DNA of 64,000 bases from an uncultured Eubacteriales bacterium (GTDB lineage Bacteria > Bacillota > Clostridia > Oscillospirales > Oscillospiraceae): contig ONGR01000001.1 of the NCBI GenBank assembly GCA_900317425.1, forward strand, positions 62,001 to 126,000, written 5' to 3'. The notes under the pieces were generated by a model. The model saw nothing but the letters and a program-made list of their open reading frames with translations, made no database searches and was not told where the DNA came from. The translations under genes were made by a program, and so were the position numbers. Positions 34,383-43,585 of this stretch are shown one piece after another (within the stretch, counting starts at the first letter, position 1; each line of letters starts with the position of its first letter).

Positions 34383-34415
34383 TTGACGGTACGTTAGAAT
34401 AGGAGGCAATATACT

Positions 34416-34769
34416 ATGGCACGAGTAAAAGGCGCGATGATGACGCGCAAGAGAAGAAATAAGATGCTGAAGCTGGCCAAGGGCTACTGGGGCGCCAAGT
34501 CCAAGCACTTCAAGATGGCCAACGAGCAGGTCATGAAGTCCCTGACCTACGCTTACGTGAGCCGCCGCCTGAAGAAGAGAGACTTCCGTCAGCTGTGGAT
34601 CACCCGCATCAGCGCCGCCTGCAAGATCAACGGCATGAACTACTCCACCTTCATGCACGGCCTGAAGGTCGCCGGCATCGAGATCAACCGCAAGATGCTC
34701 AGCGAGATGGCTATCAACGACGCCACGGCGTTCACCGCTCTGTGCGACATCGCCAAGAAGGCCTGCTGA
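34416..34769 (+). CDS. rplT: Ribosomal protein bL20
   Basis: The 117-residue protein begins [20 protein letters not shown] and has [20 protein letters not shown], both typical of bL20. In Firmicutes L20 is the likely repressor of this operon through the leader. A good terminator follows. Confidence 0.98.
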   Translation: MARVKGAMMTRKRRNKMLKLAKGYWGAKSKHFKMANEQVMKSLTYAYVSRRLKKRDFRQLWITRISAACKINGMNYSTFMHGLKVAGIEINRKMLSEMAINDATAFTALCDIAKKAC

Positions 34770-34785
34770 ACCCATCGGAGTTTGG

Positions 34786-34821
34786 AAAAGACAGTCTGAA
34801 ATGACTGTCTTTTCTTTTTTT
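34786..34821 (+). terminator. Terminator after rplT
   Basis: AAAAGACAGTC/GACTGTCTTTT stem followed by a T-rich run. Confidence 0.9.
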
Positions 34822-34825
34822 CGCC

Positions 34826-34854
34826 TTGCGGCAGGGAGCGAAGCATGGTAAAAT
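34826..34854 (+). promoter_or_regulatory. Promoter of the flavodiiron protein gene
   Basis: TTGCGG (34826-34831), a 17-bp spacer and TAAAAT (34849-34854). Confidence 0.65.
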
Positions 34855-34899
34855 AAATCTGTTGAGCCAATAGAATTTTTACCACACAGGAGGAACACT

Positions 34900-36372
34900 A
34901 TGTACTGCGTGCGAAAAGTAAACGACGATTATACCTGGGTCGGCGCCGACGCACGGCGTCTGGCCATGTTTGAGGGCGTGTTCGACGTGCCCTACGGCAT
35001 CTCCTTCAACAGCTACCTGCTGACGGACGAGAAGACCGTCCTCTTCGACACGGTGGACAGCGCCGTCCGCCGCCAGTTCCGGGAGAACCTGCTCCACGCG
35101 CTGAATGGGCGGAAGCTGGATGCCGTGGTGGTGCACCACATGGAGCCGGACCACACCGCCGAGCTGGAGGATCTGGCGCTTCAGTGGCCGGAGCTGGAGA
35201 TCTACTGCTCCACCATGGCCCGGAACATGATCCGTCAGTTCTTCGGCGACAAGCTGGACAGCCGCGTCCACGTCATCAAGGAGGGGGACACCCTCACCAC
35301 CGGCCGTCATACGCTCCAGTTCGTCTCCGCCCCCATGGTCCACTGGCCTGAGGTCATGATGACCTATGATCAGACCGATAAGGTGCTGCTGACGGCTGAT
35401 GCCTTCGGCTGCTTTGACGCCCTCAACGGCAAGCTGTTCGCCGATGAGGTGGACTTCGACCGGGACTATCTGGATCCCGCCCGCCGGTACTACACCAACA
35501 TCGTGGGCAAGTACGGTCCCCAGGTCCAGGCCGTTCTGAAGAAGGCCGCCGGCCTGGAGATCGCCATGCTGCTGCCCCTCCACGGCTTCGTGTGGCGGAA
35601 GGATCTGGACTACATCCTGGACAAGTACGATCTGTGGAGCCGGTATGAGCCGGAGGAGCAGGGCGTGCTGATCGCCTATTCCTCCGTCTACGGCAACACC
35701 GAGAGCGCCGCCAACGTGATGGCCTGCCGTCTGGCCGAGCAGGGCGTCACCGTGGAGATGTACGACGTGTCCGTCACCCCCGTCAGCTACGTGCTGGCCG
35801 CCGCCTTCAAGTTCAGCCACGTGGTGCTGGCCACCACCACCTATAACATGGGCGTGTTCATCACCATGGAGAACCTGCTGCACGACATCGCCCAGCACAA
35901 CCTCCGGAGCCGCAGATATCTCCTCATCGAGAACGGCTCCTGGTCTCCCGCCGCCGCCAAGGGCATGGAGGCCATTCTGGAGCCGTTGGGCTGGGAGCGC
36001 CTGGCCCCCACGCTGACCATCAAGTCCGCGCTGCAGGAGGAGAAGCTGGCGGAGCTGGAGGCCATGGCCGCCGCCGTCATCGCCGATCTGGGCAAGCAGG
36101 GCGGGGAAGAGGAAGCACCTGCCCAAGAGGCTCCCGCCCGCCGCTGGGTCTGCAAGGTCTGCGGCTACGTGTATGAGGGCGCTGATCTGCCCGAGGACTT
36201 CAAGTGCCCCCTGTGCGGCGCCGGCGCCGCCTTCTTCAAAGAGGTGGAGAACAAGCCGGTGAAGAAGTGGGTCTGCAAGATCTGCGGCTTCGTCTATGAG
36301 GGCACCGAGCTGCCGGAGGATTTCCGCTGCCCGCTGTGCAACGCCCCCGCCTCCCAGTTCGAGGAGAAGTAA
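34900..36372 (+). CDS. Flavodiiron protein with two C-terminal rubredoxin domains
   Basis: Flavodiiron proteins reduce O2 to water, and/or NO, in anaerobes. The 490-residue protein has an N-terminal metallo-beta-lactamase-like diiron domain with His80-x-Glu82-x-Asp84-His85 (HHMEPDHTAEL), APMVHWPE, TADAFG and LPLHGFVW as ligand regions. A flavodoxin domain follows (IAYSSVYGNTESAANVMACR). Two rubredoxin modules end the protein (about 412-440 and 450-485), each with CKxCG...CPLC. One rubredoxin is common; two are unusual. AGGAGG precedes the ATG. Confidence 0.93.
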   Translation: MYCVRKVNDDYTWVGADARRLAMFEGVFDVPYGISFNSYLLTDEKTVLFDTVDSAVRRQFRENLLHALNGRKLDAVVVHHMEPDHTAELEDLALQWPELEIYCSTMARNMIRQFFGDKLDSRVHVIKEGDTLTTGRHTLQFVSAPMVHWPEVMMTYDQTDKVLLTADAFGCFDALNGKLFADEVDFDRDYLDPARRYYTNIVGKYGPQVQAVLKKAAGLEIAMLLPLHGFVWRKDLDYILDKYDLWSRYEPEEQGVLIAYSSVYGNTESAANVMACRLAEQGVTVEMYDVSVTPVSYVLAAAFKFSHVVLATTTYNMGVFITMENLLHDIAQHNLRSRRYLLIENGSWSPAAAKGMEAILEPLGWERLAPTLTIKSALQEEKLAELEAMAAAVIADLGKQGGEEEAPAQEAPARRWVCKVCGYVYEGADLPEDFKCPLCGAGAAFFKEVENKPVKKWVCKICGFVYEGTELPEDFRCPLCNAPASQFEEK

Positions 36373-36390
36373 ACAGCTATGAACCGATAA

Positions 36391-36428
36391 AAGAATCGCC
36401 TGCCGGACTGCTCCGACAGGCGATTTTC
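36391..36428. terminator. Terminator between flavodiiron gene and trmB
   Basis: AATCGCCTG/CAGGCGATT stem with a short T tract serves the converging genes. Confidence 0.65.
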
Positions 36429-36437
36429 TCTTGGGGA

Positions 36438-37118
36438 TTATTCTTCCGCGTCCTCCGCGTTGTCCTCCGCCGGCTCGGTCCAGTCCACCATGGTGGCCAC
36501 GCACCGATTGATGTTCTTGCCCTCGCCGTAGAACTTGGCCTCGTAGTCGGTCATCACGCCCACGGGACCGTCGGCGTGGAGGTCCGTGGTCACCTCGCTG
36601 AGGGTAAAGCCGAACTGGGGGATCTCCTCCACCGACCAGGCGAAGAGCTTGTCGTTGTCGGTCTTGAAGTGGATCTGGCCGCCGTCGGTGAGCACCTTCC
36701 GGTAGACCTTCAGGAAGTTGCCGTGGGTGAGGCGGCGCTTCTTCTGGTTGCTCTTGGGCCAGGGATCGCAGAAGTTGATGTAGATCCGGTCCACCTCGCC
36801 GGGGGCGAACATCTCCGCCAGACCGGCGGCGTCGGCGTCGATGAAGCGGACGTTTTTCAGCCCGGCGTCCCTGGCGCGCTCCATGGCCACCACCATGGCG
36901 TCGGGCACCTTCTCCACAGCGATGAGCAGCACGTCCGGCTCTGCCGCCGCGGTGCCGGCGGTGAACCGACCCTTGCCGCAGCCCAGCTCCAGACGCAGCT
37001 CCTTTGCCTCCGGCATCAGCTGACGCCAGTGGCCCCGCAGGGCGGCAGGGTCGGTGATGAGCCAGTCGGCGCAGGCCTCCATCCGGGGAATGAGATTCTT
37101 TTTCTTCCGCATACGCAT
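36438..37118 (-). CDS. trmB: tRNA (guanine-N7-)-methyltransferase
   Basis: TrmB methylates G46 in the variable loop of tRNAs. The 226-residue protein has the SAM-binding motif LRLELGCGKGRFTA, RFIDADA, and the TrmB-specific NFCDPWPKSNQKKRRLT. The ATG at 37118 (MRMRKKKNLIP) has GGAGG 8 nt upstream and is preferred over the longer frame. The C-terminus is acidic (EPAEDNAEDAEE). Confidence 0.95.
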   Translation of the reverse strand: MRMRKKKNLIPRMEACADWLITDPAALRGHWRQLMPEAKELRLELGCGKGRFTAGTAAAEPDVLLIAVEKVPDAMVVAMERARDAGLKNVRFIDADAAGLAEMFAPGEVDRIYINFCDPWPKSNQKKRRLTHGNFLKVYRKVLTDGGQIHFKTDNDKLFAWSVEEIPQFGFTLSEVTTDLHADGPVGVMTDYEAKFYGEGKNINRCVATMVDWTEPAEDNAEDAEE

Positions 37119-37334
37119 GGCGTGATCCTCCCAGAAGCGGCGGGATACCCGCCGCCAGACGTCATATTCACCGAGTATTCTATCATAAAGACGGCGGCTG
37201 TGCAAAGGGAAAAATCCAACGCCGGAAAAAGGGAAAACGCCCTGTCTTTGGCCACAAAATCGGGGGGAGAACCGGAGGAAAAAATGTGGAAGATGCTAAA
37301 AAAGAAAAAGCCGAAAAAAAGCGAAAAACAAGAC

Positions 37335-37363
37335 TTGCTAAAAAAAAGACAAGGTACTATAAT
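37335..37363 (+). promoter_or_regulatory. Promoter of the crt-hbd-bcd-etfBA operon
   Basis: TTGCTA (37335-37340), a 17-bp A-rich spacer and consensus TATAAT (37358-37363). The 340-bp gap 37119-37458 otherwise contains A-rich sequence and a doubtful 40-codon Lys-rich frame (37284-37403) that spans this promoter. Confidence 0.75.
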
Positions 37364-37458
37364 AGATAAGGTATGGGGAGCAGTATGCGCAAATGGTGCA
37401 TGACAGCCCCTCAAAACCCGCGTAATATGCGGCAAAGAGGTAGTAAGGAGGAATGAAT

Positions 37459-38238
37459 ATGACGCATGTTCTGCTGGAGAAAAAGGATCATGTCGCCATC
37501 GCCACCATCAACCGTCCCCAGGCGCTGAACGCCCTCAATTCCGAGGTGCTGACGGACCTGAACGAGCTGGTGGACCTGGTCAACGCCGACAGCGATATCT
37601 ACGCGCTGGTGCTGACCGGCAGCGGCGCAAAGGCCTTTGTGGCCGGCGCGGATATCGGCGAGATGAGCAAGCTGACGAAGGAGGAGGGCGAGGCCTTCGG
37701 CAAGAAGGGCAACGACGTCTTCCGCAAGCTGGAGACCATGCCGATCCCCACCATCGCGGCGGTGAACGGTTACGCTCTGGGCGGCGGCTGCGAGCTGAGC
37801 ATGGCCTGCGACATTCGCCTCTGCGCAGACACGGCTGTGTTCGGTCAGCCGGAGACCGGCCTGGGCATCACCCCGGGCTTCGGCGGCACCCAGCGTCTGG
37901 CCCGTCTGATCGGGCCCGGCATGGCCAAGCAGTTGATCTACTCCGCCAAGAATATCAAGGCTGACGAGGCCCTGCGGGTAGGCCTGGTGAACGCGGTGTA
38001 TCCCGTGGAGGAGCTGATGCCGGCCGCTGAGAAGCTGGCCGCCACCATCGCCAGGAACGCCCCCATCGCCGTCCGCGCCTGCAAGAAGGCCATCAACGAG
38101 GGCCTCGAGGTGGGTATGGACGAGGCCGTTGTCATCGAGGAGAAGCTGTTCGGCAGCTGCTTTGAGACGGCGGACCAGAAGGAGGGCATGGGCGCCTTCC
38201 TGGAAAAGCGCAAGCACGAGCCCTACCAGAACAAGTGA
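37459..38238 (+). CDS. crt: 3-hydroxybutyryl-CoA dehydratase (crotonase)
   Basis: Crt interconverts 3-hydroxybutyryl-CoA and crotonyl-CoA. The 259-residue protein has crotonase motifs: VAGADIGEM (oxyanion hole), ALGGGCELSMACDIRL with one catalytic Glu, and QPETGLGITPGFGGTQRL with the second. ATG 37459 is 7 nt after AAGGAGG. First gene of the central butyrate operon; no thiolase gene accompanies it. Confidence 0.95.
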   Translation: MTHVLLEKKDHVAIATINRPQALNALNSEVLTDLNELVDLVNADSDIYALVLTGSGAKAFVAGADIGEMSKLTKEEGEAFGKKGNDVFRKLETMPIPTIAAVNGYALGGGCELSMACDIRLCADTAVFGQPETGLGITPGFGGTQRLARLIGPGMAKQLIYSAKNIKADEALRVGLVNAVYPVEELMPAAEKLAATIARNAPIAVRACKKAINEGLEVGMDEAVVIEEKLFGSCFETADQKEGMGAFLEKRKHEPYQNK

Positions 38239-38298
38239 TTGCCAGACGTGGTGTCTGATAAATAAGAGTATAAAAATTATATTTAGGAGGAACAAACC

Positions 38299-39135
38299 AT
38301 GAAAGTAGCAATTTTCGGCGCCGGTACGATGGGCAGCGGCATTGCCCAGGTTTTCGCAGCGAAGGGCCACACCGCCCTGATGTATGCCTCCAGCGTGGCA
38401 AGCGCACAGCGCCACAAGGATAAGCTGGCTGCCTCTCTGAACAAGAAGGTCGCCCGCGGCAAGATGGATCAGGCTGTGGCCGATGACATCATGAGCCGTG
38501 TCCTGGTGGAGGAGTTCGAGGCCGCCGCCGATGCCGATCTGGTCATCGAGTGCGTGGCCGAGAACATGGCCGTCAAGAAGGAGCTTCTGGCTCGTCTGGA
38601 CGCTCTGTGCAAGGACGAGGCCATCTTTGCCACCAACACCTCTTCTCTGTCCATCACCGAGATGGCTCAGGGTCTGAAGCATCCCATGGTCGGCATGCAC
38701 TTCTTCAATCCCGTGCCCGCCATGAAGCTGGTGGAAGTCATCGCCGGCGGCAACACCCCCGCCGAGCTGGTGGAGTGGACCAAGAACCTGGCCCTGGAGA
38801 TCGGCAAGACCCCCGTGGTGGTCAATGAGGCCCCCGGCTTCGTGGTCAACAAGATCCTGATCCCCTATTGCAACGAAGGCGTTTGCGTTCTGCAGGAGGG
38901 CGTTGCCTCTGCGGAAGATATCGATATTGCCATGCAGCTGGGCTGCAATCACCCCATGGGCCCCCTGCACCTGGGCGATCTGATCGGCTGGGACGTCGTT
39001 CTGAACATTATGGACGTGTTGTTCAACGAGACCCACGACAGCAAGTATCGTGCAAACGTGCTGATCCGCAAGATGGTTCGCGCCGGCAAACTGGGCATGA
39101 AGACCGGCGAGGGCATCTTCAGCTACAACAAGTAA
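38299..39135 (+). CDS. hbd: 3-hydroxybutyryl-CoA dehydrogenase
   Basis: Hbd reduces acetoacetyl-CoA to 3-hydroxybutyryl-CoA. The 278-residue protein has an N-terminal NAD-binding site (VAIFGAGTMGSGIAQVFA), IFATNTSSLSITEMA, the catalytic His-Glu region GMHFFNPVPAMKLVEVI and a C-terminal helical domain. AGGAGG precedes the ATG. Confidence 0.97.
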   Translation: MKVAIFGAGTMGSGIAQVFAAKGHTALMYASSVASAQRHKDKLAASLNKKVARGKMDQAVADDIMSRVLVEEFEAAADADLVIECVAENMAVKKELLARLDALCKDEAIFATNTSSLSITEMAQGLKHPMVGMHFFNPVPAMKLVEVIAGGNTPAELVEWTKNLALEIGKTPVVVNEAPGFVVNKILIPYCNEGVCVLQEGVASAEDIDIAMQLGCNHPMGPLHLGDLIGWDVVLNIMDVLFNETHDSKYRANVLIRKMVRAGKLGMKTGEGIFSYNK

Positions 39136-39160
39136 ATTTTAGGGTAAAGGAGAAAAGAGT

Positions 39161-40324
<1,164 letters not shown>

Positions 40325-40344
40325 TCAGAGGAGGTAAATGGAAA

Positions 40345-41145
40345 ATGAAAATTATTGTTACTGTGAAGCAGGTTCCCGATACCTCCGGTAAGGTAGCTGT
40401 GAACCCCGATGGTACGCTGGACCGCGCCTCCATGCAGACCATCATCAACCCCGACGACATGAACGCCGTTGAGGCTGCCCTGGCCCTGAAGGATGAGCTG
40501 GGCTGCAAGGTCGTCGCTTTCACCATGGGTCCTCCTCCCGCAGAGGGCATGCTGCGTGAGCTGATGGCCATGGGCGTGGACGAGGGTGTTCTGATCACCG
40601 CCCGTGAGTTCGGCGGCTCCGATACCTTCGCCACCAGCCAGATTATCGCTGCCGGTATCGATACCTATGGCATCGATGACGACGACATCATCCTGGCCGG
40701 TCGTCAGGCCATCGATGGCGATACCGCTCAGGTCGGTCCCCAGATCGCTGAGAAGCTGCATCTGCCCCAAATCACCTATGCCGGTGAGATCCACAAGGAT
40801 GGCAATGAGCTGACCGTCAAGCGCATCCTGGAGGATGGCTACATGACCGTCAAGGTCAAGACTCCCTGCATGATCACCTGCATCAAGGAGCTGAACCAGC
40901 CCCGTTACCTGTCCGTGGGCGGCGCTTTCGAGGCCTATTCCAAGCCCCTGGTCACCATGACCTATGAGACCCTGAAGGATCATCCCCTGATCGACAAGAC
41001 CACCATCGGTCTGGCTGGTTCTCCCACCAACATTCTTACCTCCTTTACGCCTCCTCAGAAGGGCGCCGGCATGATGCTCGAGGGCGCCGGCAAGGAGACC
41101 ACCGACAAGCTGGCCGGCATTCTGGCCGCCAAGCACATCATCTGA
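40345..41145 (+). CDS. etfB: Electron transfer flavoprotein beta subunit
   Basis: The 266-residue protein reads MKIIVTVKQVPDTSGKVAVN and carries ILAGRQAIDGDTAQVGPQIAE, the AMP/FAD-binding signature of EtfB. It lies between bcd and etfA, as in butyrate operons. Confidence 0.96.
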   Translation: MKIIVTVKQVPDTSGKVAVNPDGTLDRASMQTIINPDDMNAVEAALALKDELGCKVVAFTMGPPPAEGMLRELMAMGVDEGVLITAREFGGSDTFATSQIIAAGIDTYGIDDDDIILAGRQAIDGDTAQVGPQIAEKLHLPQITYAGEIHKDGNELTVKRILEDGYMTVKVKTPCMITCIKELNQPRYLSVGGAFEAYSKPLVTMTYETLKDHPLIDKTTIGLAGSPTNILTSFTPPQKGAGMMLEGAGKETTDKLAGILAAKHII

Positions 41146-41165
41146 TAGAAGGGAGATAAGAAAAA

Positions 41166-42287
41166 ATGGCTTTTAATAGTGCTGATATCGGCGCCTTCAA
41201 AAACGTTTGGGTTTTTTGTGAGCAGCGCCAGGGCGTCATGATGCCCACTACTTTCGAACTGATCTCCGAGGGCCGGAAGCTGGCCAATGAGCTGGGCGTT
41301 GAGCTGTGCGGCATTCTGCTGGGCGACAACGTGGACGGCATCGCTCCCGAGCTGGGCAAGTACGGCGCCGATAAGGTGTACGTGTACAACAGCCCCCTGC
41401 TGAAGGACTACACCACCGACGGTTACACCAAGGTCATTGTGGACGCCGTTGAGGAGATCAAGCCCGAGATCCTGCTGTTCGGTGCTTCCAACATCGGCCG
41501 TGACCTGGCCCCCCGCTGCGCAGCCCGTCTGCACACCGGCCTGTGCGCCGACTGCACCCACCTGGACATCGACATGCCCAACTACAAGGGCTTCCTGAAG
41601 GAAGCTTCCACTCTGCCCGCCGAGCGCATTGATAAGCTGGGCACCGTGATGATCAACCGTGAGCCCCACTCCGTGGAGCGCGACCTGAAGATGACCCGTC
41701 CCGCTTTCGGCGGCCATCTGATGGCCTCCATCATCTGCCCCCGTTTCCGTCCCGCCATGGCCACTGTGCGTCCCGGCGTGATGAAGAAGCGCGAGTGCCC
41801 CAAGACCGCTGAGATCATCCATCCCGCCTTCAACCTGACCGCTGAGGATATCCACACCAACGTGACCGAGACCGTCAAGGCCGCCAAGAAGCTGGTTGAC
41901 CTGATCGGCGCCGACTTCATCGTTTCCGTGGGCCGCGGCATCAGCAAGGACGTGGAGAAGGGCATCGAGCTTGGCCAGGCTCTGGCTGACGAGCTGGGCG
42001 GCGTGCTGGGTTCCTCCCGCGCCTGCGTGGACGCCGGCTGGATCACCGCCGATCACCAGGTCGGCCAGACCGGCAAGACCGTCCATCCCAAGGTCTACGT
42101 GGCTCTGGGTATCTCCGGTGCCATCCAGCACAAGGCTGGTATGCAGGAGTCCGAGTGCATCATCGCCGTCAACAAGAACGAGAACGCCTCCATTTTCGAG
42201 GTTGCTGACTACGGTATCGTCGGCGACCTGTTCAAGGTCGTTCCCGAGCTGATCGAGTCCATCCGCGCTGCCAAGGCTGCCAAGTAA
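41166..42287 (+). CDS. etfA: Electron transfer flavoprotein alpha subunit
   Basis: The 373-residue protein has the C-terminal FAD-binding domain (VSVGRGISKDVEKG, LGSSRACVDAGWITADHQVG, GISGAIQHKAGMQESECIIA). It is longer than the roughly 320-residue respiratory form, which fits the bifurcating clostridial group. Last gene of the operon; a strong terminator follows. Confidence 0.95.
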   Translation: MAFNSADIGAFKNVWVFCEQRQGVMMPTTFELISEGRKLANELGVELCGILLGDNVDGIAPELGKYGADKVYVYNSPLLKDYTTDGYTKVIVDAVEEIKPEILLFGASNIGRDLAPRCAARLHTGLCADCTHLDIDMPNYKGFLKEASTLPAERIDKLGTVMINREPHSVERDLKMTRPAFGGHLMASIICPRFRPAMATVRPGVMKKRECPKTAEIIHPAFNLTAEDIHTNVTETVKAAKKLVDLIGADFIVSVGRGISKDVEKGIELGQALADELGGVLGSSRACVDAGWITADHQVGQTGKTVHPKVYVALGISGAIQHKAGMQESECIIAVNKNENASIFEVADYGIVGDLFKVVPELIESIRAAKAAK

Positions 42288-42309
42288 GGATTCGCATCGT
42301 AAACCAAAC

Positions 42310-42344
42310 AAAAGCGCCTGCCCCAATGGGGCAGGCGCTTTTTT
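42310..42344. terminator. Terminator after etfA
   Basis: AAAAGCGCCTGCCCC/GGGGCAGGCGCTTTT stem with T6; A residues on the left make it bidirectional. Confidence 0.92.
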
Positions 42345-42354
42345 GCGCTGTGGA

Positions 42355-42954
42355 TCAATCCTCCGGATAGCCGTCCTTCAGCGTCATGTCATAGGCCGCG
42401 CGCTCGCCGCCGATGAACTTGGGCCGTGTCCGGGCGGCCAGCACAATGGCCTGGCCGATATGGTTCCGGGTCAACCGTACCGGCACCGCCACCTGTTTCA
42501 GGTGCATGCCGATGAGGGTGCCGCCGATGTCCAGACCGGCATCGGCCCGGATCTCCTCCAGGGCCACCGGATGGTGGAAGGCGTGATAGGCGGCGGTGGC
42601 AAAGGAACCGCCCGCCTTGGGCTGGGGCACCACGTTGACGATGTCGGCGCCCGGTACGGCGGCGTGTTCCACGATCAGCGCCCGGTTCAGATGCTCGCAG
42701 CATTGGGCGGCCAGATAGATGCCCAGGGGGTCCAAGACGCTGCTGAGCCCCTCGAAGATGGCCTGGCCCACCTCAGGCGTGGACCAACTGCCCACCTTGC
42801 GGCCCACCACCTCGCTGCTGCTGCAGCCGATGACCACGATCTGCCCCCGGCGAAGATGAGCCGCCTCCACCAGCTCCGCGGCGGCCTGTGCCGCCTGCTG
42901 ACGGATCTCTTCCAGCAGCTCCTGTGATTCCGCCTCATGAATGATACCTGCCAT
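42355..42954 (-). CDS. TIGR01440/UPF0340 (YwlG-like) family protein
   Basis: The 199-residue protein has features of the uncharacterised UPF0340/TIGR01440 family: VVIGCSSSEVVGRKVGSWST, QCCEHLNRALIVEHA, VNVVPQPKAGGSFATAAYHA and the end RTRPKFIGGERAAYDM. The start at 42954 lies 20 bp inside the end of the upstream ECF gene, so the two are translationally coupled. Function unknown; conserved Cys and His suggest a ligand-binding or enzymatic role. Confidence 0.82.
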   Translation of the reverse strand: MAGIIHEAESQELLEEIRQQAAQAAAELVEAAHLRRGQIVVIGCSSSEVVGRKVGSWSTPEVGQAIFEGLSSVLDPLGIYLAAQCCEHLNRALIVEHAAVPGADIVNVVPQPKAGGSFATAAYHAFHHPVALEEIRADAGLDIGGTLIGMHLKQVAVPVRLTRNHIGQAIVLAARTRPKFIGGERAAYDMTLKDGYPED

Positions 42955-43480
42955 GATGAAGCACCTCTTTCCTGTCAAAATGATTGTCTGATATCGCTGC
43001 CTTTTCCAGGGCGTGGAGAAGAACCATGCCGATGACCAGTCCCACGCACCCCTGGACCAGATTGCCGGGGATGCTCAGAGCCGCGCCCAGCCCCTTCTGC
43101 AGCAGCAGGGCAGTATAGCCGAAGTAGCCCGCTGTCATGATGAGCTCTCCCGCCAGGCCGCTGAGGAGCTGTGCCTTCCGGGACTGCCCCAGCATGCGAA
43201 ACAGAAGTCCGGCTGCCAGGGCGTCCAGCCCCTTGATGACCAGCGAGCCCGGCGCATAGAGGGGACTGCCCATCAGCAGGTCCGTCAGAAATGAGCCGAT
43301 ACCCGCCGCTGCGCCGCCGTACCACGGCCCCAGCAGCCAGGCGCACAGCAGCACCATGCCGTCTCCGGCGTTCACATAGCCGCCGGTGGGGGAGGGGATG
43401 CGGATCACCGCGGTGGCCCCGCAGACCAGTGCCGCCATCAAGGCGGTATGGACCATCATGTGCAGCTTTTTTGTTTTCAT
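42935..43480 (-). CDS. ECF transporter S component
   Basis: The 181-residue membrane protein has about six hydrophobic segments and the S-component pattern (TALMAALVCGATAVIRIP, GYVNAGDGMVLLCAWLLGP, GAAAGIGSFLTDLLMG). It would bind a vitamin outside and work with the shared EcfAA'T module, which is not in this window. The divergent MocR regulator suggests a B6 vitamer as substrate. ATG 43480 is chosen because AAGGGG lies 9 nt upstream. Confidence 0.8.
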   Translation of the reverse strand: MKTKKLHMMVHTALMAALVCGATAVIRIPSPTGGYVNAGDGMVLLCAWLLGPWYGGAAAGIGSFLTDLLMGSPLYAPGSLVIKGLDALAAGLLFRMLGQSRKAQLLSGLAGELIMTAGYFGYTALLLQKGLGAALSIPGNLVQGCVGLVIGMVLLHALEKAAISDNHFDRKEVLHHGRYHS

Positions 43481-43585
43481 CTGCATCATCCCCTTGCATT
43501 TTCCTCTTAACTGCATTATAGTATAATCTGACATGACGGAAATATCCAAATTATGAATGAATGATAAGACCAGATGGAGGGCGCC

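Noticed and set aside
37284..37403. A 40-codon Lys-rich frame before crt with a GGAGG upstream
   Set aside because: The strong crt promoter lies inside it and its composition follows the local A-rich DNA. It is kept only as a remark, not as a gene.
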